Positions 18,340 through 30,579 of a stretch of DNA of 64,000 bases are shown here, in pieces. The stretch is from contig CANJBL010000007.1 in the NCBI GenBank assembly GCA_947472795.1, positions 1 to 64,000 of the forward strand. Reading direction: 5' to 3'. Made by a program: the position numbers and the translations under genes. Below the pieces are notes generated by a model. The model searched no databases. It saw only the letters and a program-made list of their open reading frames with translations, and was not told the DNA's origin. This DNA is from Fidelibacterota bacterium (GTDB lineage: Bacteria; Pseudomonadota; Alphaproteobacteria; Rhodospirillales; Rhodospirillaceae). The number at the start of each line of letters is the position of its first letter. The first letter of the stretch is position 1.

Positions 18340-19899
18340 CTACCGCAGCCACGCCAAGAGGGTGCTGCCCAAGGGGGCGACCTCGGCGGTGCGGCTGGCC
18401 AGCGCGTCGTGGTAATTCTTCAGAAGGTTCGCAACGGATTCATCCATCACGCTCAGGAACGACATTGGGTACACGCCCATCCACATCACCACGAGGATGA
18501 TGGGGGCGAGAATCGCGATCTCGCGCGGCTCCAGGTCCAACATCGCTTTCACGTCGTCCTTGGTCAGCTCGCCAAAGACCACGCGGCGATAGAGGTACAG
18601 CATGTAGGCCGCACCCAAGATGACGCCGGTCGCCGCCAACAGCGCCACCCAGGTGTTGACCTGGAAGGTGCCGGCCAGAACCAGGAATTCGCCGACGAAG
18701 CCCGCCGTGCCCGGCAAGCCCACCGAGGCCAGCATGAACACCATGAAGGCGAAGGCGTACTTCGGCATGTTGTTGACGAGGCCACCATAACGGCCGATCT
18801 CGCGGGTGTGCAGGCGGTCATAGACAACGCCGACGCACAGGAAGAGCGCGCCCGAGACAACACCATGGGACAGCATCTGGAAGATGGCGCCTTCGACGGC
18901 TTGCTGGGTCGCGGCAAACACGCCGATGGTCACAAAGCCCATGTGGGCGACGGACGAATAAGCGATCAGCTTTTTCATATCGCTCTGCACGAGGGCCACC
19001 AGCGACGTATAGATCACGGCAATGATGGAGAGCGTGAAGACCAACGGTGCGAAATAGTGCGAGGCCTCCGGCAGCATGGGCAGCGAGAAGCGCAGGAAAC
19101 CGTAACCGCCCATCTTCAAGAGCACTCCGGCCAGGATGACCGAGCCCGCAGTGGGCGCGTCCACGTGGGCGTCCGGCAGCCAAGTGTGCACCGGCCACAT
19201 GGGCACCTTCACCGCGAAGGACGCGAACATGCCGAGCCACAGCCAGGTTTGCATCTCGGGGCTGAACTTGGCGGCCATGAGCGTCGGGATGTCGGTGCTG
19301 CCCACTTGGAAATACATGGCGAGCAGCGCCACCAGCAGCAGCACGGAGCCGGTCAATGTAAAGAGGAAGAACTTGAAGGCGGAATAGACGCGCCGGCCCC
19401 CGCCCCACACGCCGATGATCAGGAACATCGGGATCAGCACGGCTTCAAAGAAGACGTAGAACAGCACCATGTCCATGGCGCAGAACATGCCGACCATCAT
19501 GGTCTCAAGGATCAGGAAGGCGATCATGAACTCGCGGACCATCTTCTGGATGGAATCCCACGAGGCCAGGATGCAAAGCGGCGTCAGGAAAGTGGACAGG
19601 ATGACGAACAGCATCGAAATGCCGTCCACACCCATGTGGTAGGAGATGCGGTATTGCGGCAGCCAGTCGAAATGCTCTTCGAACTGGAAGGCCGAGGTGC
19701 TGGGCTCGAACTGAATCCAGATCAAGAGCGACAGCACAAAGGTAAAGCCGGTGGTCCATAGCGCGATGAGGCGCGATTGGCGCGCGACCACTTCTTGGTC
19801 ACCCCGCACGAACAGGATGATGGCAGCCCCTACCAGCGGCAGGAACGTGATCGCCGACAGGATCGGCAGGTGCGTGATGAAAGTGGTGAGTGCGTTCAT
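18340..19899 (-). CDS. nuoM: NADH-quinone oxidoreductase subunit M
   Basis: Proton-pumping antiporter-like subunit of complex I. The 519-residue polytopic protein has about 14 membrane segments and the motifs [18 protein letters not shown], the conserved Glu in [14 protein letters not shown] (helix 5), and [19 protein letters not shown]. Length matches the family. It is six bases from nuoL upstream and 14 bp from nuoN downstream, so it is part of the same polycistronic message. Confidence 0.97.
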   Translation of the reverse strand: MNALTTFITHLPILSAITFLPLVGAAIILFVRGDQEVVARQSRLIALWTTGFTFVLSLLIWIQFEPSTSAFQFEEHFDWLPQYRISYHMGVDGISMLFVILSTFLTPLCILASWDSIQKMVREFMIAFLILETMMVGMFCAMDMVLFYVFFEAVLIPMFLIIGVWGGGRRVYSAFKFFLFTLTGSVLLLVALLAMYFQVGSTDIPTLMAAKFSPEMQTWLWLGMFASFAVKVPMWPVHTWLPDAHVDAPTAGSVILAGVLLKMGGYGFLRFSLPMLPEASHYFAPLVFTLSIIAVIYTSLVALVQSDMKKLIAYSSVAHMGFVTIGVFAATQQAVEGAIFQMLSHGVVSGALFLCVGVVYDRLHTREIGRYGGLVNNMPKYAFAFMVFMLASVGLPGTAGFVGEFLVLAGTFQVNTWVALLAATGVILGAAYMLYLYRRVVFGELTKDDVKAMLDLEPREIAILAPIILVVMWMGVYPMSFLSVMDESVANLLKNYHDALASRTAEVAPLGSTLLAWLR

Positions 19900-19905
19900 G
19901 TGATC

Positions 19906-21843
19906 TTATCCCGCCCGGTTCAACACGAACCACGTCACGATCACGGCGATGCCGATGAACATGACGAAGGCGTAGTGATAGAGGTAACCGCTCTGCACGC
20001 GGCCCAAACCCTTGGCGGCCACGCCCGTGGCGGCGGAAATGCCGTCCGGACCAAAGCGGTCGATGGTGCCGGCGTCGCCGCGCGTCCAGAAGAAGCGGCC
20101 GAGGGCAAAAGCGGGCTTCACGAACAGGAAGTTATAAAGCTCGTCGAAGTACCACTTGTTGAGCAGGAACTGATAAACGCCGGGGAACGCACGGGCCAGC
20201 TTGCCCGGCAGATCGGGGCGGCGGACGTAGAACATATAGGCCCAGCCCAGGCCCAACAGGCTGACGATCAGCGGCAACCATTCGATCAGAAACGGTACAT
20301 GTTCGGTGTGCGCGCGGTGGATGCTGTCGTGATTCTCCAAGACCTTGATGGACTCGCCCCAGAAGTGCTCGCGGCCTTCGCCGACGAAGAAATGGTTGAA
20401 CCCACCGCCGATGAACACGGCACCCAGGGCCAGCGCCACGAGAGGGCCAAGCATGATCCATGGGCTCTCGTGGATGTGCTCCATGGTGTGATGATCGGCG
20501 CGTGGGCGCCCGAAGAAGGTGAGGAACACCAAACGCCAGGAATAGAACGAGGTCAGCAGCGCGACCAGGATGGTCATGAAGTAGGCGTAGTTGCCCACAC
20601 CTGTGCCGGCAGCATGCGCGGCTTCGATGATCATATCCTTCGAGAAGTAACCCGAGAACGGCGGGATGCCGGTGATGGCGATGGTGCCGATGGTCATCAC
20701 CGCGAAAGTGATGGGGATCATGCGCCAAATGCCGCCCATCTTGCGGATGTCCTGCTCCTCGGACATGGCATGGATGACCGAACCAGCCGAAAGGAACAAC
20801 AGGGCCTTGAACCAGGCGTGGGTCATCAGGTGGAAGATGCCGCCCTGATAGGCCGACACACCGCAGGCCACGAACATGTAGCCCAACTGCGAACAGGTTG
20901 AGTACGCGATGATGCGCTTGATGTCGTTCTGTACGCAGCCGACCGTGGCGGCGAAGAAGGCCGTGGTCGCACCCAGGAACGTGACGAAGGCGAGCGCGTC
21001 AGGCGCGTATTCGAACAGCGGCGACATGCGCGCCACCAGGAACACACCAGCGGTGACCATGGTGGCAGCGTGAATGAGGGCGGAGACCGGTGTCGGGCCT
21101 TCCATGGCGTCCGGCAGCCAGGTGTGCAGGAAGAGCTGTGCCGACTTGCCCATGGCGCCCACGAATAGCAGCAGACAGGTGATGGTCAGCGCGTGGGCGT
21201 GGATGCCGAAGAAGGTCGCTTGCGCGTCGGCCTTGGCGGGGGCTGCGGCGAAGATGACATCAAATGAAACCGCATCGAACAGGAAGTAGACGCCGAAGAT
21301 TCCCAAAAGGAACCCGAAGTCACCCACGCGGTTGACGATGAAGGCTTTGATGGCGGCGGCACAGGCCGAGGGTTTCTTGTACCAGAAGCCGATGAGCAGG
21401 TAGGAGACGAGGCCCACCCCTTCCCAGCCGAAGAACAGCTGCACCAGATTGTCCGCCGTCACCAGCATCAGCATGGCGAAGGTGAACAGCGACAGGTAGG
21501 ACATAAAACGCGGCTGGCTGTCGTCGTGGGACATGTAGCCGACGGCATAGATATGAATGAACGTCGAGACCACGGTGACAGTCATGACCATGACCGCTGA
21601 CAGCGTGTCGTAACGCAGCGCCCACTGGGCTTCGAAGGTGCCCGAGGACAGGAAGGTCATGAGGTTGACCACCTGCGTGTGGCCATGCATGGCCACATCG
21701 GCAAAGTTGACGACGCCACAAACGCCGGCAAGACCGACGCCGAGGCAGGTGACGATCTGCGACGGGCGGTCGCCGATGATGCGCCCGAAGAAACCGGCGA
21801 TGAAGGCGCCCAGCAGGGGCAGGAATACGGCGGCGATCAGCAC
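19906..21843 (-). CDS. nuoL: NADH-quinone oxidoreductase subunit L
   Basis: Largest antiporter-like subunit of complex I, with the C-terminal lateral helix that spans the membrane arm. The 645 residues show [17 protein letters not shown], the [12 protein letters not shown] segment, [20 protein letters not shown] and a long C-terminal region with a final membrane helix ([19 protein letters not shown]). It begins with GTG at 21843, with AGGCTAGGG upstream and only 7 bp from the nuoK stop. No in-frame ATG would give a better start. Confidence 0.97.
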   Translation of the reverse strand: MLIAAVFLPLLGAFIAGFFGRIIGDRPSQIVTCLGVGLAGVCGVVNFADVAMHGHTQVVNLMTFLSSGTFEAQWALRYDTLSAVMVMTVTVVSTFIHIYAVGYMSHDDSQPRFMSYLSLFTFAMLMLVTADNLVQLFFGWEGVGLVSYLLIGFWYKKPSACAAAIKAFIVNRVGDFGFLLGIFGVYFLFDAVSFDVIFAAAPAKADAQATFFGIHAHALTITCLLLFVGAMGKSAQLFLHTWLPDAMEGPTPVSALIHAATMVTAGVFLVARMSPLFEYAPDALAFVTFLGATTAFFAATVGCVQNDIKRIIAYSTCSQLGYMFVACGVSAYQGGIFHLMTHAWFKALLFLSAGSVIHAMSEEQDIRKMGGIWRMIPITFAVMTIGTIAITGIPPFSGYFSKDMIIEAAHAAGTGVGNYAYFMTILVALLTSFYSWRLVFLTFFGRPRADHHTMEHIHESPWIMLGPLVALALGAVFIGGGFNHFFVGEGREHFWGESIKVLENHDSIHRAHTEHVPFLIEWLPLIVSLLGLGWAYMFYVRRPDLPGKLARAFPGVYQFLLNKWYFDELYNFLFVKPAFALGRFFWTRGDAGTIDRFGPDGISAATGVAAKGLGRVQSGYLYHYAFVMFIGIAVIVTWFVLNRAG

Positions 21844-21850
21844 GGGTGCC

Positions 21851-22189
21851 CTAGCCTTTCATCTGGTTGATGTCTTCGACTTCGATCGAGCGCCGGGTGC
21901 GGTAGAACACAACGACGATAGCCAGCCCGATGGCGGCTTCGGCGGCGGCAACCGTCAGCACCAGCATGGTGAACACTTGGCCCACCAGATCGTGAAGGAA
22001 GGAAGAGAACGCGACAAAGTTGATGTTCACGGCGAGTAACATCAGCTCGATGGACATCATGATGACGATGAGGTTCTTGCGGTTCAGGAAGATTCCGAAG
22101 ATGCCCAGCGTGAACAGGATGGCACTGACCGTCAGATAATGGCTGAGGCCGATGGTCAGGAAGCCGGAGGCGGCGTCTGCGTCGTTCAT
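21851..22189 (-). CDS. nuoK: NADH-quinone oxidoreductase subunit K
   Basis: Small membrane subunit of complex I. Three transmembrane helices are visible in 112 residues, with conserved Glu residues in [10 protein letters not shown] and [12 protein letters not shown] that take part in the proton channel. The N-terminus before [12 protein letters not shown] is about ten residues longer than in many homologues. The start overlaps the nuoJ stop by ATGA, implying coupled translation. Confidence 0.96.
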   Translation of the reverse strand: MNDADAASGFLTIGLSHYLTVSAILFTLGIFGIFLNRKNLIVIMMSIELMLLAVNINFVAFSSFLHDLVGQVFTMLVLTVAAAEAAIGLAIVVVFYRTRRSIEVEDINQMKG

Positions 22190-22803
22190 TGCAGGCCCTT
22201 TCCAGTTTGCACTTGGACCAGCGTGACTGTGGTTTTCGGATCGCGCGCCACCTGGGCGCCGATGTTCTGCTTGCGCACGCCAGTGCGCTTGCGGTGCGTG
22301 AGCACGATGGCGCCGATCATGGCGACCAGCAGCACAAGCCCCGCCGCCTGGAAGACATAGGCATAATCGGTATAGAGCACCTGGCCGAGGGCTTCGGTAT
22401 TGGTGATCTGTGACGGATCAGGCGTGGGCAGCCCGCGCAGGGCTTCGGCCTGGGGCGCCATGGTCCAGGCGCCGAACACAACCGCCAGCTCGACGAGCAG
22501 GATCACGCCGATCAGCGCGCCCACGGGCATGTATTTCAGGAACCCCTCGCGCAGCATGATGACATTGATATCCAGCATCATCACGACGAACAGGAACAGG
22601 ACCGCCACGGCGCCGACGTAAACCACGACCAGGATCATGGCGACGAACTCGGCGCCCAGCAGCACGAACAGGGCGGCAGCGTTGAAGAAGGTGAAGATCA
22701 GCCACAACACCGAATGCACCGGGTTGCGCTGAAAGATCACGTTCAGCGCACCGATCACGGCCATTGCCGAGAACAGATAGAAAGCGAGCGCCGCGACAAT
22801 CAT
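22186..22803 (-). CDS. nuoJ: NADH-quinone oxidoreductase subunit J
   Basis: Membrane subunit of complex I with five predicted helices in 205 residues. The third helix carries the conserved [18 protein letters not shown] pattern, including the pi-bulge region. GGGGGAAG precedes the ATG. Upstream lies a 169-bp gap containing paired palindromic repeats that separates it from nuoI, unlike the tight junctions elsewhere in this operon. Confidence 0.96.
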   Translation of the reverse strand: MIVAALAFYLFSAMAVIGALNVIFQRNPVHSVLWLIFTFFNAAALFVLLGAEFVAMILVVVYVGAVAVLFLFVVMMLDINVIMLREGFLKYMPVGALIGVILLVELAVVFGAWTMAPQAEALRGLPTPDPSQITNTEALGQVLYTDYAYVFQAAGLVLLVAMIGAIVLTHRKRTGVRKQNIGAQVARDPKTTVTLVQVQTGKGLQ

Positions 22804-22865
22804 GCTGCTTCCCCCTGCCTCATCTTGTTGATCCCCATCATCATCCCACTTCCATCTCTTCTCTT

Positions 22866-22960
22866 GTCATCGCCCGGTTCAGCCGGGCGATCCTCTGTCC
22901 CACCAACTCCAGCCCCTGCGGAGGATCGGTGGATACTCCGCCTTCGCGGAGTATGACAGT
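22866..22960. repeat. Paired palindromic repeat in the nuoI-nuoJ gap
   Basis: Two hairpins in inverted arrangement: GTCATCGCCCGGTTCAGCCG with its pairing half at 22866-22890, and ATACTCCGC / GCGGAGTAT at 22932-22954. Each follows the pattern GTCAT, stem, loop, stem, ATCC(A). Similar pairs occur at 27878-28005, 51814-51948 and 53274-53397. Confidence 0.75.
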
Positions 22961-22972
22961 GGTGTATGTCTC

Positions 22973-23452
22973 TTACCGGTACGGCGCGTTCATTTCCAAA
23001 CGCTTCGCCAGTTCACTTTCCCAACGGTCGCCGTTCGCCAGCAGCTTGTCCTTGTTGTACAGCAACTCATCGTGCGTCTCGGTGGCGAACTCGAAGTTCG
23101 GCCCTTCGACGATGGCATCCACCGGGCAGGCTTCCTCGCAGAAGCCGCAATAGATGCACTTGGTCATGTCGATGTCGTAGCGCGTGGTGCGGCGGCTGCC
23201 GTCGTCGCGCGGTTCGGCTTCGATGGTGATGGCCTGCGCGGGGCAAATGGCCTCGCACAGCTTGCAGGCAATGCAGCGCTCTTCGCCGTTGGGATAACGG
23301 CGCAGCGCGTGTTCACCGCGGAATCTCGGAGACAATGGCCCCTTCTCGTAGGGGTAGTTGATGGTCACCTTGGGCATGAACATGTACTTGAGCGTCAAGG
23401 CCATGCCGGTGACGATTTCCCAGAGAAGAACACTGCGAGGATTGAATGACAT
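22973..23452 (-). CDS. nuoI: NADH-quinone oxidoreductase subunit I
   Basis: Peripheral-arm ferredoxin-like subunit carrying clusters N6a and N6b. Eight cysteines are arranged as two [4Fe-4S] motifs: [12 protein letters not shown] and [12 protein letters not shown]. The 159-residue length, the [15 protein letters not shown] lead-in and the C-terminal [11 protein letters not shown] are typical of the alphaproteobacterial/mitochondrial TYKY type. It is 13 bp downstream of nuoH; a repeat-filled gap of 169 bp precedes nuoJ. Confidence 0.97.
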   Translation of the reverse strand: MSFNPRSVLLWEIVTGMALTLKYMFMPKVTINYPYEKGPLSPRFRGEHALRRYPNGEERCIACKLCEAICPAQAITIEAEPRDDGSRRTTRYDIDMTKCIYCGFCEEACPVDAIVEGPNFEFATETHDELLYNKDKLLANGDRWESELAKRLEMNAPYR

Positions 23453-23465
23453 TTGTCGTCTCTCC

Positions 23466-24488
23466 TCAGTGCGCCAGTTTGCCGGAATAAACCAGGAAGC
23501 CCGAGGTCAGGATCAGCCAGACCAGGGACAACGGCAGGAACACTTTCCAGCCCAGGCGCATCAATTGGTCGTAACGGTAGCGCGGCAACGTGGCGCGCAC
23601 CCAGATGAACACGAACAGGCACAGCGCGACTTTAAGCGCGAACCAGATCACGCCCGGAATCCACGTGAAGGGCGCGATGTTGACCGGCGGCAGCCAGCCA
23701 CCCAGGAACAGCGTCGTCGCCAAACCCGACATGGCGATCATGTTGATGTATTCGCCCAGGAAGAAGAGCGCAAAGGACATGGACGAGTATTCGGTCATGA
23801 AGCCGGCGACCAGTTCCGATTCAGCTTCCGGAAGATCGAAGGGATGACGGTTGGTTTCCGCCAGGATCGAGATGAAGAACACGATGAACATCGGGAAGTG
23901 CGGAATGAAGTACCAGAGGCCCTGCTGCGCTTCGACCACTTTGGTCAGATTGAGCGAGCCGGCGCTCAACAGCACCGAGATCATGATGAAGCCGATAGAG
24001 ACTTCGTAGGACACCATCTGCGCCGCCGAGCGCATGGCGCCCAGGAAGGCATAGCGGCTGTTGGATGCCCAGCCCGCCATGACGATGCCGTACACGCCGA
24101 GCGAGGAGATGGCGAAGAGATAGAGCACGCCGACATTGAGATTGGAGATGTACCAGCCCGCGCTCACGGGCATTACCGCCCAGCCCAGAAGCGCCAGCGA
24201 GAACGTCACCATGGGGGCGAGAAAGAACACGACCGGCGATGCGCCCGTCGGGATCACGGTTTCCTTGAACAGCAACTTCACGGCATCGGCGAAGGGCTGC
24301 AACAGGCCAAAGGGACCAATCACGTTGGGGCCGATGCGCAGCTGCATGGCGCCGATGACCCGGCGTTCAATCAACGTCAGGAAGGCCATCGACAAGGCCA
24401 CGGGAATGACGAACAGCAGGATCTTGCCGACGATGAAGATCAGCGTGCCGGCGTAGAGGCCCAGGTGCGTGTTGAGGAACTCAGCCAT
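23466..24488 (-). CDS. nuoH: NADH-quinone oxidoreductase subunit H
   Basis: Membrane subunit of complex I that helps form the quinone chamber. About eight transmembrane helices in 340 residues. Family motifs are clear: [19 protein letters not shown] near residue 40, [21 protein letters not shown], and [19 protein letters not shown]. The ATG at 24488 overlaps the nuoG stop by 8 bp; an upstream ATG at 24524 would only add residues encoded inside nuoG. Confidence 0.96.
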   Translation of the reverse strand: MAEFLNTHLGLYAGTLIFIVGKILLFVIPVALSMAFLTLIERRVIGAMQLRIGPNVIGPFGLLQPFADAVKLLFKETVIPTGASPVVFFLAPMVTFSLALLGWAVMPVSAGWYISNLNVGVLYLFAISSLGVYGIVMAGWASNSRYAFLGAMRSAAQMVSYEVSIGFIMISVLLSAGSLNLTKVVEAQQGLWYFIPHFPMFIVFFISILAETNRHPFDLPEAESELVAGFMTEYSSMSFALFFLGEYINMIAMSGLATTLFLGGWLPPVNIAPFTWIPGVIWFALKVALCLFVFIWVRATLPRYRYDQLMRLGWKVFLPLSLVWLILTSGFLVYSGKLAH

Positions 24489-26547
24489 GGGTGCCACTCT
24501 TCTGCTTGGAGCCGGCCAACACAAACTCCTCCGTGCACTGCGCCATGGTGCGCGAGGCGCGGCTGATGGGGTCGGTCATGTAGTAGTTCTTCACCGGATA
24601 GTCGAAGGCCACAGCCGCGACGGAGCCCGGTGCGCCAAAGCCTTTCCACTCGGCCTTCTCGGCCTTGTTCACGCCCTTGAACAGCGGATTGACGAAGGCC
24701 ATGCGCGCGCGCACTTGCGCGAGGTTGTCGTAAGGCAGCGTACGGCCGAGTTTCTCGGAGAGCGCGCGAATGATGGTCCAGTCCTCTCGCGCATCGCCCG
24801 GCGGGAACACGGCGCGCAAAGCCTGCTGCACGCGGCCCTCGGTGTTGACGTACGTGCCGTCCTTCTCGGTATAGGCGGCACCGGGCAACACGACATCGGC
24901 GCGGTGCGCACCACGATCACCATGGTGCCCTTGATAGATCACAAAAGCCTTGCCGAGTTTGGCGGTGTCGATTTCGTCGGCGCCCAGCAGATAGACCGCT
25001 TCGATCTCGCCCTTGCCGGCGCCGTCGAGGATGCCGCGCACGTCTTTGCCGCCACTCCCCGGCACAAAGCCGATGTCGAGCCCGCCGACACGCGCTGCCG
25101 CCGTATGCAGGACGTTGAAGCCGTTCCAGCCGTCTTTCACCAGACCGCAGGCATCGGCTGCGTTCTTTGCAGTGGCAAGAGTCGCCGCGCCATCGGGGCG
25201 CGTGAGCGCCGCCATGCCGAGGATGATCATGGGGTTCTTGGCGGCCTTCAGCGTTGCCGCGAAGGGATGGCTGCCGTCGGCGATCTTGGCCAGCACGTCG
25301 GCGGTCGTGCCGATGTGCTCATACTTATATGTGAGCTGCGCCGCGTCGCCGATGACGGCGATCTTCACGCCGCCCTTCAGGTAGCGCTTGCGGATGCGGG
25401 CATTCAGCACCGGCGCTTCCTTGCGCGGGTTGGACCCCACGATGAGGATGGCGTCGGCCTGTTCGATGCCGGCGATGGTCGAGTTGAAAATGTAAGACGC
25501 GCGTGCATTCGGATCGAGTGATGCGCCATCCTGCCGGCAATCGAGGTTGGACGAGCCGCAGGCGGTCATCAGGTCTTTCAGCGCCAGCATGGCTTCCACA
25601 TCGGCCGTGTCACCGGCGATGGCGGCGAACTTCTTGCCATCCAGATTTTTGATCTTGGCGGTGATGACGGCGAAGGCTTCATCCCAGCTGGCGGGCGCCA
25701 GTTTGCCGTTCTTGCGCACAAAAGGCTGATCGAGGCGCTGATAGCGCAGGCCATCGACGGCGTGGCGGCTCTTATCGGCGAGCCACTCTTCGTTCACGTC
25801 TTCGTTCACACGCGGCAGAACGCGCAAGACCTGACGGCCGCGCGCATCGAGACGCACGTTGGTACCGACGGCGTCCATCACGTCGATGGATTCCGTCTTG
25901 CGCAATTCCCACGGGCGCGCGTTGAAAGCGTAAGGTTTGCTGGTGAGCGCGCCCACCGGGCACAGGTCCACCACGTTGCCGGAGAGTTCGGAAGACAGCG
26001 CACCTTCGAGATAGGTGGTGATCTCCATGTCCTCGCCACGGCCCGTTGCGCCAAGCTGCGGTACACCAGCTACCTCAGTAGCAAACCGCACACAGCGCGT
26101 GCAGTGAATGCAGCGGGTCATGACGGTCTCGACGACCGGACCCATATACTTGTCTTTCACCGCGCGCTTGTTCTCGTGATAGCGGCCGCGGTCGAAGCCG
26201 TAGGCCATCGCCTGATCCTGCAGGTCGCATTCGCCGCCCTGATCGCAGATGGGGCAATCCAGAGGATGGTTGATGAGCAGGAATTCCATGACGCCGCCGC
26301 GCGCTTTGTTGGCGCGGTCGGACTTGGTGTGCACCACCATGCCCTCGCCCACCGGCATGGCGCAGGAGGCCACGGGCTTGGGCGACTTCTCGACATCCAC
26401 CAGGCACATGCGGCAGTTGCCCGCGATGGAGAGACGGTCGTGATAACAGAAACGCGGGATCTCAACGCCCACCTGCTCCGCCGCCTGGAGGATGGTGGTG
26501 TTCGCCGGAACTTCTACCGCGATGCCGTCGATGGTCAGCTTAGGCAT
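24481..26547 (-). CDS. nuoG: NADH-quinone oxidoreductase subunit G
   Basis: Large iron-sulfur subunit of the peripheral arm. The N-terminal 2Fe-2S ferredoxin domain holds [15 protein letters not shown] and a later Cys, followed by the His/Cys [4Fe-4S] motif in [15 protein letters not shown] and the two-cluster region [10 protein letters not shown] with [14 protein letters not shown]. The remainder is a degenerate molybdopterin-oxidoreductase domain. The 688-residue length fits alphaproteobacterial NuoG. It is 22 bp after nuoF and overlaps nuoH by 8 bp. Confidence 0.96.
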   Translation of the reverse strand: MPKLTIDGIAVEVPANTTILQAAEQVGVEIPRFCYHDRLSIAGNCRMCLVDVEKSPKPVASCAMPVGEGMVVHTKSDRANKARGGVMEFLLINHPLDCPICDQGGECDLQDQAMAYGFDRGRYHENKRAVKDKYMGPVVETVMTRCIHCTRCVRFATEVAGVPQLGATGRGEDMEITTYLEGALSSELSGNVVDLCPVGALTSKPYAFNARPWELRKTESIDVMDAVGTNVRLDARGRQVLRVLPRVNEDVNEEWLADKSRHAVDGLRYQRLDQPFVRKNGKLAPASWDEAFAVITAKIKNLDGKKFAAIAGDTADVEAMLALKDLMTACGSSNLDCRQDGASLDPNARASYIFNSTIAGIEQADAILIVGSNPRKEAPVLNARIRKRYLKGGVKIAVIGDAAQLTYKYEHIGTTADVLAKIADGSHPFAATLKAAKNPMIILGMAALTRPDGAATLATAKNAADACGLVKDGWNGFNVLHTAAARVGGLDIGFVPGSGGKDVRGILDGAGKGEIEAVYLLGADEIDTAKLGKAFVIYQGHHGDRGAHRADVVLPGAAYTEKDGTYVNTEGRVQQALRAVFPPGDAREDWTIIRALSEKLGRTLPYDNLAQVRARMAFVNPLFKGVNKAEKAEWKGFGAPGSVAAVAFDYPVKNYYMTDPISRASRTMAQCTEEFVLAGSKQKSGTHG

Positions 26548-26569
26548 AGTCTTTCCCCTGCTCCGTCCC

Positions 26570-27862
26570 TTAGGCCGCTTTGTCTTTGACCTTGGCGTCG
26601 CGATAGTCGCGGATGCGGCGCTCCAGTTCAGGACGGAAGTGACGGATCAATCCTTGTACGGGCCACGCCGCCGCATCGCCGAGCGCGCAGATGGTGTGGC
26701 CTTCGATTTGGTAAGTGACCTGCTCGAGCGTGTCGATCTCACCGAGCGTGGCTTCGCCTTTGACCATGCGCTTCATGACGCGGGCGAGCCAGCCGGTGCC
26801 TTCGCGGCACGGCGTGCACTGCCCGCAGCTCTCATGCTTGTAGAAAGCCGACAGGCGCGCGATGGCGGCAACGATATCGGTGGACTTGTCCATGACCATG
26901 ACGGCCGCGGTGCCCAGGCCCGACTTCACGTCGCGCAGCGCATCGAAGTCCATGAGAACAGTGTCGCAGATGGATTTGGGCAGCACAGGTACGGACGCGC
27001 CGCCGGGGATGATGCCCAGCAGATTATCCCAACCGCCGCGCACGCCGCCGCAATGCTTCTCGATCAGTTCCTTGAGCGGAATGCTCATGGCGTCTTCGAC
27101 ATTGCAGGGCTTGTTTACGTTGCCAGAGATGCAAAAGACTTTGGTGCCGGTGTTGTTGGGGCGGCCGAAGCCGGCGAACCACGAGGCGCCACGGCGCAGG
27201 ATGGTCGGGGCGACAGCAATGCTCTCGACGTTGTTCACCGTCGTCGGGCAGCCGTAGAGGCCAACACCGGCGGGGAACGGCGGCTTCAGGCGCGGCTGGC
27301 CCTTCTTACCTTCCAGGCTTTCGATCAGCGCGGTTTCTTCGCCGCAGATGTAAGCGCCGGCGCCGCGATGCAGATAGAGATCGAATTTCCAGCCCGAGCC
27401 GCAGGCATTGTTGCCGATGAGGCCTGCCGCGTAGGCTTCGTCGATGGCGACCTGCAGATTGGAGGCTTCGTTGTAAAACTCGCCGCGAATGTAGATGTAG
27501 CAAGCGTGCGCCTTCATGGCGAAGCTGGCGATGAGGCAGCCTTCGATCAGCTTGTGCGGATCAAAGCGCAGCATGTCGCGGTCTTTGCAGGTGCCGGGCT
27601 CGCCTTCGTCGGCGTTGACGACGAGATAGTGCGGACGGTCGCTCTCGGTCTTGGGCATGAAGGACCACTTAAGGCCCGTCGGGAACCCTGCCCCGCCGCG
27701 GCCACGCAGACCCGAACGCTTCATCTCGTCGATGATCCAGTCGGCGCCCATATCGAGGATCTCTTTGGTGCCGTCCCAATCGCCGCGCGCGCGCGCGCCG
27801 GCGAGACGCCAGTCGTGGCGGCCGTAGAGGTTGGTGAAGATGCGGTCCTTGTCAGCGAGCAT
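26570..27862 (-). CDS. nuoF: NADH-quinone oxidoreductase subunit F
   Basis: NADH-binding subunit of complex I with FMN and cluster N3. The 430 residues include the Gly-rich FMN/NADH site [28 protein letters not shown], and the [4Fe-4S] motif [12 protein letters not shown] with a distal Cys in TICALGDAA. The ATG at 27862 gives the usual [14 protein letters not shown] start. An open frame continues upstream for 42 codons, but that part is translated repeat sequence and is not homologous to NuoF. A 173-bp repeat-filled gap separates it from nuoE. Confidence 0.96.
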   Translation of the reverse strand: MLADKDRIFTNLYGRHDWRLAGARARGDWDGTKEILDMGADWIIDEMKRSGLRGRGGAGFPTGLKWSFMPKTESDRPHYLVVNADEGEPGTCKDRDMLRFDPHKLIEGCLIASFAMKAHACYIYIRGEFYNEASNLQVAIDEAYAAGLIGNNACGSGWKFDLYLHRGAGAYICGEETALIESLEGKKGQPRLKPPFPAGVGLYGCPTTVNNVESIAVAPTILRRGASWFAGFGRPNNTGTKVFCISGNVNKPCNVEDAMSIPLKELIEKHCGGVRGGWDNLLGIIPGGASVPVLPKSICDTVLMDFDALRDVKSGLGTAAVMVMDKSTDIVAAIARLSAFYKHESCGQCTPCREGTGWLARVMKRMVKGEATLGEIDTLEQVTYQIEGHTICALGDAAAWPVQGLIRHFRPELERRIRDYRDAKVKDKAA

Positions 27863-27877
27863 GGTCAACCACACATC

Positions 27878-28005
27878 CGTCGCCCTGGGATTTATTCCCA
27901 GGGCCCAGGGTTTCGCGCGCCGCGCACTGCGGCACACAACAATATTTCTGCATGGACCGAGCCTTGTAACCCTGGGTCCTGGGCACAAGGCCCAGGACGA
28001 CAGTG
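27878..28005. repeat. Paired palindromic repeat in the nuoE-nuoF gap
   Basis: Copy 1 (27878-27913) has CCCTGGGATTTATTCCCAGG followed by GCCCAGGG. Copy 2 (27969-28005), inverted, has TCCTGGGCACAAGGCCCAGGA with the same CCAGGG/CCCTGG edge. Consensus: GTCNYCCTGG, short loop, CCAGGR, YCCAGGGT. The left half is nearly identical to the one at 51814. The pair takes up most of the 173-bp gap. Confidence 0.8.
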
Positions 28006-28035
28006 ATGTTTATGACTGCGTCCATGCTCATCGTC

Positions 28036-28728
28036 TTATGCTTTAGGCGCGGCGGCTTTGGCAGCCGCCTCCGCCTTGGCTTTCTCGAACGCCGCTTTCG
28101 CGGCAGCAAAATCCTGTTTGGCGGGCGGTGTCGGCTTTTCGGTGAGCGTCAGGTGATCGCCGGCCGGCGCGGAACCGTCGCGGCCCGTGACAGAACCGGC
28201 TTTCGGCGTTTCGCCACGCTTGAAAGCATCGAGCATCTTGACGGTGCTGGCGTAGTCCAGGTCTTCGTAATAGTCATCGCCGATCTGCGCCACGGGCGCG
28301 TTCACGCAGGCGCCGGAGCATTCCAGCTCACCAAGCGAGAACGTACCGTCGGCGCTCCGCTCGCCCATGCCGATGCCGAGCTTTTCCTTGCACGCCTTCA
28401 CAACCTCATTGGAGCCGCGCAGCCAGCACGGCAGGCTGGTGCAAATCTGCACGTGGGTCTTTCCGACCGGATGCAGATTGAACATGGTGTAGAAGGTCGC
28501 CACTTCCAGCACGCGCATAGGCGCCATATCGAGAAGGCGGGCGATCTCTTCAATGGCGGGGCGCGTGACCCAGCCTTCCTGACGCTGCGCGAGATCGAGC
28601 GCCGGGATCACCGCGCTGGCCTGACGGCCTTGCGGATACTTGGCGATGATCTGATTAAGACGCGCCGTCATCTCCGCGGTGAAAGCGAAGCTGGCCGGTT
28701 GGTCTTTCGCGAGTGCGCGGCCGCTCAT
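28036..28728 (-). CDS. nuoE: NADH-quinone oxidoreductase subunit E
   Basis: Thioredoxin-fold subunit of the NADH module carrying the [2Fe-2S] cluster N1a. Four ligand cysteines are visible in [10 protein letters not shown] and [11 protein letters not shown]. The core ends near residue 165, and the last 60 residues form an Ala/Lys-rich extension ([20 protein letters not shown]) of unknown role. Total length is 230 residues. The start overlaps the nuoD stop by ATGA. Confidence 0.95.
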   Translation of the reverse strand: MSGRALAKDQPASFAFTAEMTARLNQIIAKYPQGRQASAVIPALDLAQRQEGWVTRPAIEEIARLLDMAPMRVLEVATFYTMFNLHPVGKTHVQICTSLPCWLRGSNEVVKACKEKLGIGMGERSADGTFSLGELECSGACVNAPVAQIGDDYYEDLDYASTVKMLDAFKRGETPKAGSVTGRDGSAPAGDHLTLTEKPTPPAKQDFAAAKAAFEKAKAEAAAKAAAPKA

Positions 28729-29918
28729 CGGTCAACTTCCCCGAAGACGATATCGATTGAACCCAGAACCGCCGGCACGTCGGCCAGCATGTGGCCGCGC
28801 AGCATGTCGTCCATGGCCGCCAGGTGCAGGAAGCCCGGCGCGCGGATGCGGCAGCGGTACGGCTTGTTGGTGCCGTCGGACACCAGATACACGGCGAACT
28901 CGCCCTTGGGCGCTTCCGTGGCGGCATAGACTTCGCCCGGCGGAACCTTGAAGCCCTCGGTGTAGAGCTTGAAATGATGGATGAGTGCTTCCATCGAGGT
29001 CTTCATCTCGCCGCGCGGCGGCGACATGACTTTGCGGTCGTTCACGCGCACAGGGCCGGAGGGCATCTTTTCCAGGCACTGCTTGATGATGCGCACAGAC
29101 TCGCGCATTTCCACCACGCGCACGAGGTAACGGTCGTAGCAGTCGCCATGCTTGCCGATGGGAACGTCGAACTCGATCTGTTCATAGCCGTCGTAAGGCT
29201 GCGACTTGCGCAAATCCCAGGCAAGCCCGGAGGCGCGCAGGTTCGGGCCCGTGAAGCCCCAGGCGATAGCCTGCTCGGCGCTGACAACGCCGATGTCCAC
29301 GGTGCGCTGCTTGAAGATGCGGTTCTCGGTGAGCAGACCTTCCAGGTCATCGATCATCTTCGGGTATTTATCGGCCCAGTCGGCGATGCGGTCTTTGAGG
29401 CCCGCCGGCATATCCATGGAGACGCCGCCCGGACGTATATAATTCGCATGCATGCGCGCGCCGCAGACTTCGTCGTAGAAGCCCATGATCTTTTCGCGTT
29501 CCTCGAAGGTCCACAGGAACGGCGTCATGGCGCCCACGTCCATGGCGTAGGACGCGATGTTCATGATGTGGTTCAGGATGCGGGTCAGCTCGCCAAAGAG
29601 CATGCGGATGTATTTGGCGCGCGGCGGCGGATCGATGCCGAGCAAGCGCTCGACGGCAATCGCGAACGTCTGCTCCTGGTTCATGGGCGAGACGTAGTCG
29701 AGACGGTCGAAGTACGGGATGGCCTGCAGGTAGGTCTTGTACTCGATCAACTTCTCGGTGCCGCGATGAAGTAGACCAATGTGCGGATCGACACGGTCGA
29801 TGACTTCGCCGTCCATCTCCAGCACGAGGCGCAAGACGCCGTGGGCGGCCGGATGCTGCGGACCGAAATTCAGCGTGTAGTTCTCGATCTCGACTTCGGG
29901 GGAAAGAGCCTGGTTCAT
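28725..29918 (-). CDS. nuoD: NADH-quinone oxidoreductase subunit D
   Basis: 49-kDa subunit of complex I that lines the quinone site with NuoB. The 397 residues carry [43 protein letters not shown] and the C-terminal FGEVDR typical of the family. The ATG at 29918 has GGAGG 9 bp upstream and sits one base from the nuoC stop. An alternative start at 29969 would overlap nuoC and add 17 non-homologous residues. Confidence 0.96.
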   Translation of the reverse strand: MNQALSPEVEIENYTLNFGPQHPAAHGVLRLVLEMDGEVIDRVDPHIGLLHRGTEKLIEYKTYLQAIPYFDRLDYVSPMNQEQTFAIAVERLLGIDPPPRAKYIRMLFGELTRILNHIMNIASYAMDVGAMTPFLWTFEEREKIMGFYDEVCGARMHANYIRPGGVSMDMPAGLKDRIADWADKYPKMIDDLEGLLTENRIFKQRTVDIGVVSAEQAIAWGFTGPNLRASGLAWDLRKSQPYDGYEQIEFDVPIGKHGDCYDRYLVRVVEMRESVRIIKQCLEKMPSGPVRVNDRKVMSPPRGEMKTSMEALIHHFKLYTEGFKVPPGEVYAATEAPKGEFAVYLVSDGTNKPYRCRIRAPGFLHLAAMDDMLRGHMLADVPAVLGSIDIVFGEVDR

Positions 29919-29919
29919 A

Positions 29920-30570
29920 TCAAGCGCCTCCCTGCTTCGGCGGTGCTGGCGCAGCGGCGGCTTTCTCATCGCCGGGCAGCAGTTTCTGGATGCCTTCCCA
30001 CGGCGAGAGGAAGTCGAAAGAGCGGAAATCCTGCACCAGCTTCACCGGTTCATAGATGACTCGTTTTTGATCTTCGTCGTAGCGCATCTCGACATAGCCC
30101 GTGAGCGGGAAGTCCTTACGCTGCGGATGGCCGTCGAAGCCGTAGTCGGTGAGGATGCGGCGCAGGTCCGGATGGCCGGAGAAATAGACGCCGTACATGT
30201 CCCACACTTCGCGCTCTAGCCAATTGGCGGCATGGAACACATCGGTGACACTGGCCACGGGCATATCCTCGCCCACATCTACCTTCACACGGATGCGCTG
30301 GTTCGTGTTCATGGCCAGCAGGTGATAGACGATCTCGAAACGCTCCGCGCGCTCGGGATAATCGACGCCGCAAAGATCCACGAGCTGGCTGAACTGGCAA
30401 CCGGCATCGTCGCGCAAGGTCGTCAGCGCCTTGACGATGGCCGCACGCTTCACCTTGATGCTGAGTTCGCCGCGCACGATGTCGGCGGAAACGAGGTCAT
30501 CGGCAAGGCGCGCCTTGATGTGCGCACACGTTTGCTGGAGGCCTTCGCCGGTGGATGCGGTCTGGTTCAT
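29920..30570 (-). CDS. nuoC: NADH-quinone oxidoreductase subunit C
   Basis: 30-kDa peripheral subunit of complex I. The 216 residues contain the family signature [25 protein letters not shown] (given here over residues about 116-140) and [20 protein letters not shown] short Pro/Ala tail ends the protein. NuoC and NuoD are separate genes, not fused as in E. coli. It lies 9 bp after nuoB. Confidence 0.96.
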   Translation of the reverse strand: MNQTASTGEGLQQTCAHIKARLADDLVSADIVRGELSIKVKRAAIVKALTTLRDDAGCQFSQLVDLCGVDYPERAERFEIVYHLLAMNTNQRIRVKVDVGEDMPVASVTDVFHAANWLEREVWDMYGVYFSGHPDLRRILTDYGFDGHPQRKDFPLTGYVEMRYDEDQKRVIYEPVKLVQDFRSFDFLSPWEGIQKLLPGDEKAAAAPAPPKQGGA

Positions 30571-30579
30571 GAACAGGAC

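Noticed and set aside
27863-27988. An N-terminal extension of nuoF
   Set aside because: The added 42 residues are translated palindromic repeat and do not resemble NuoF; the ATG at 27862 gives the canonical start.
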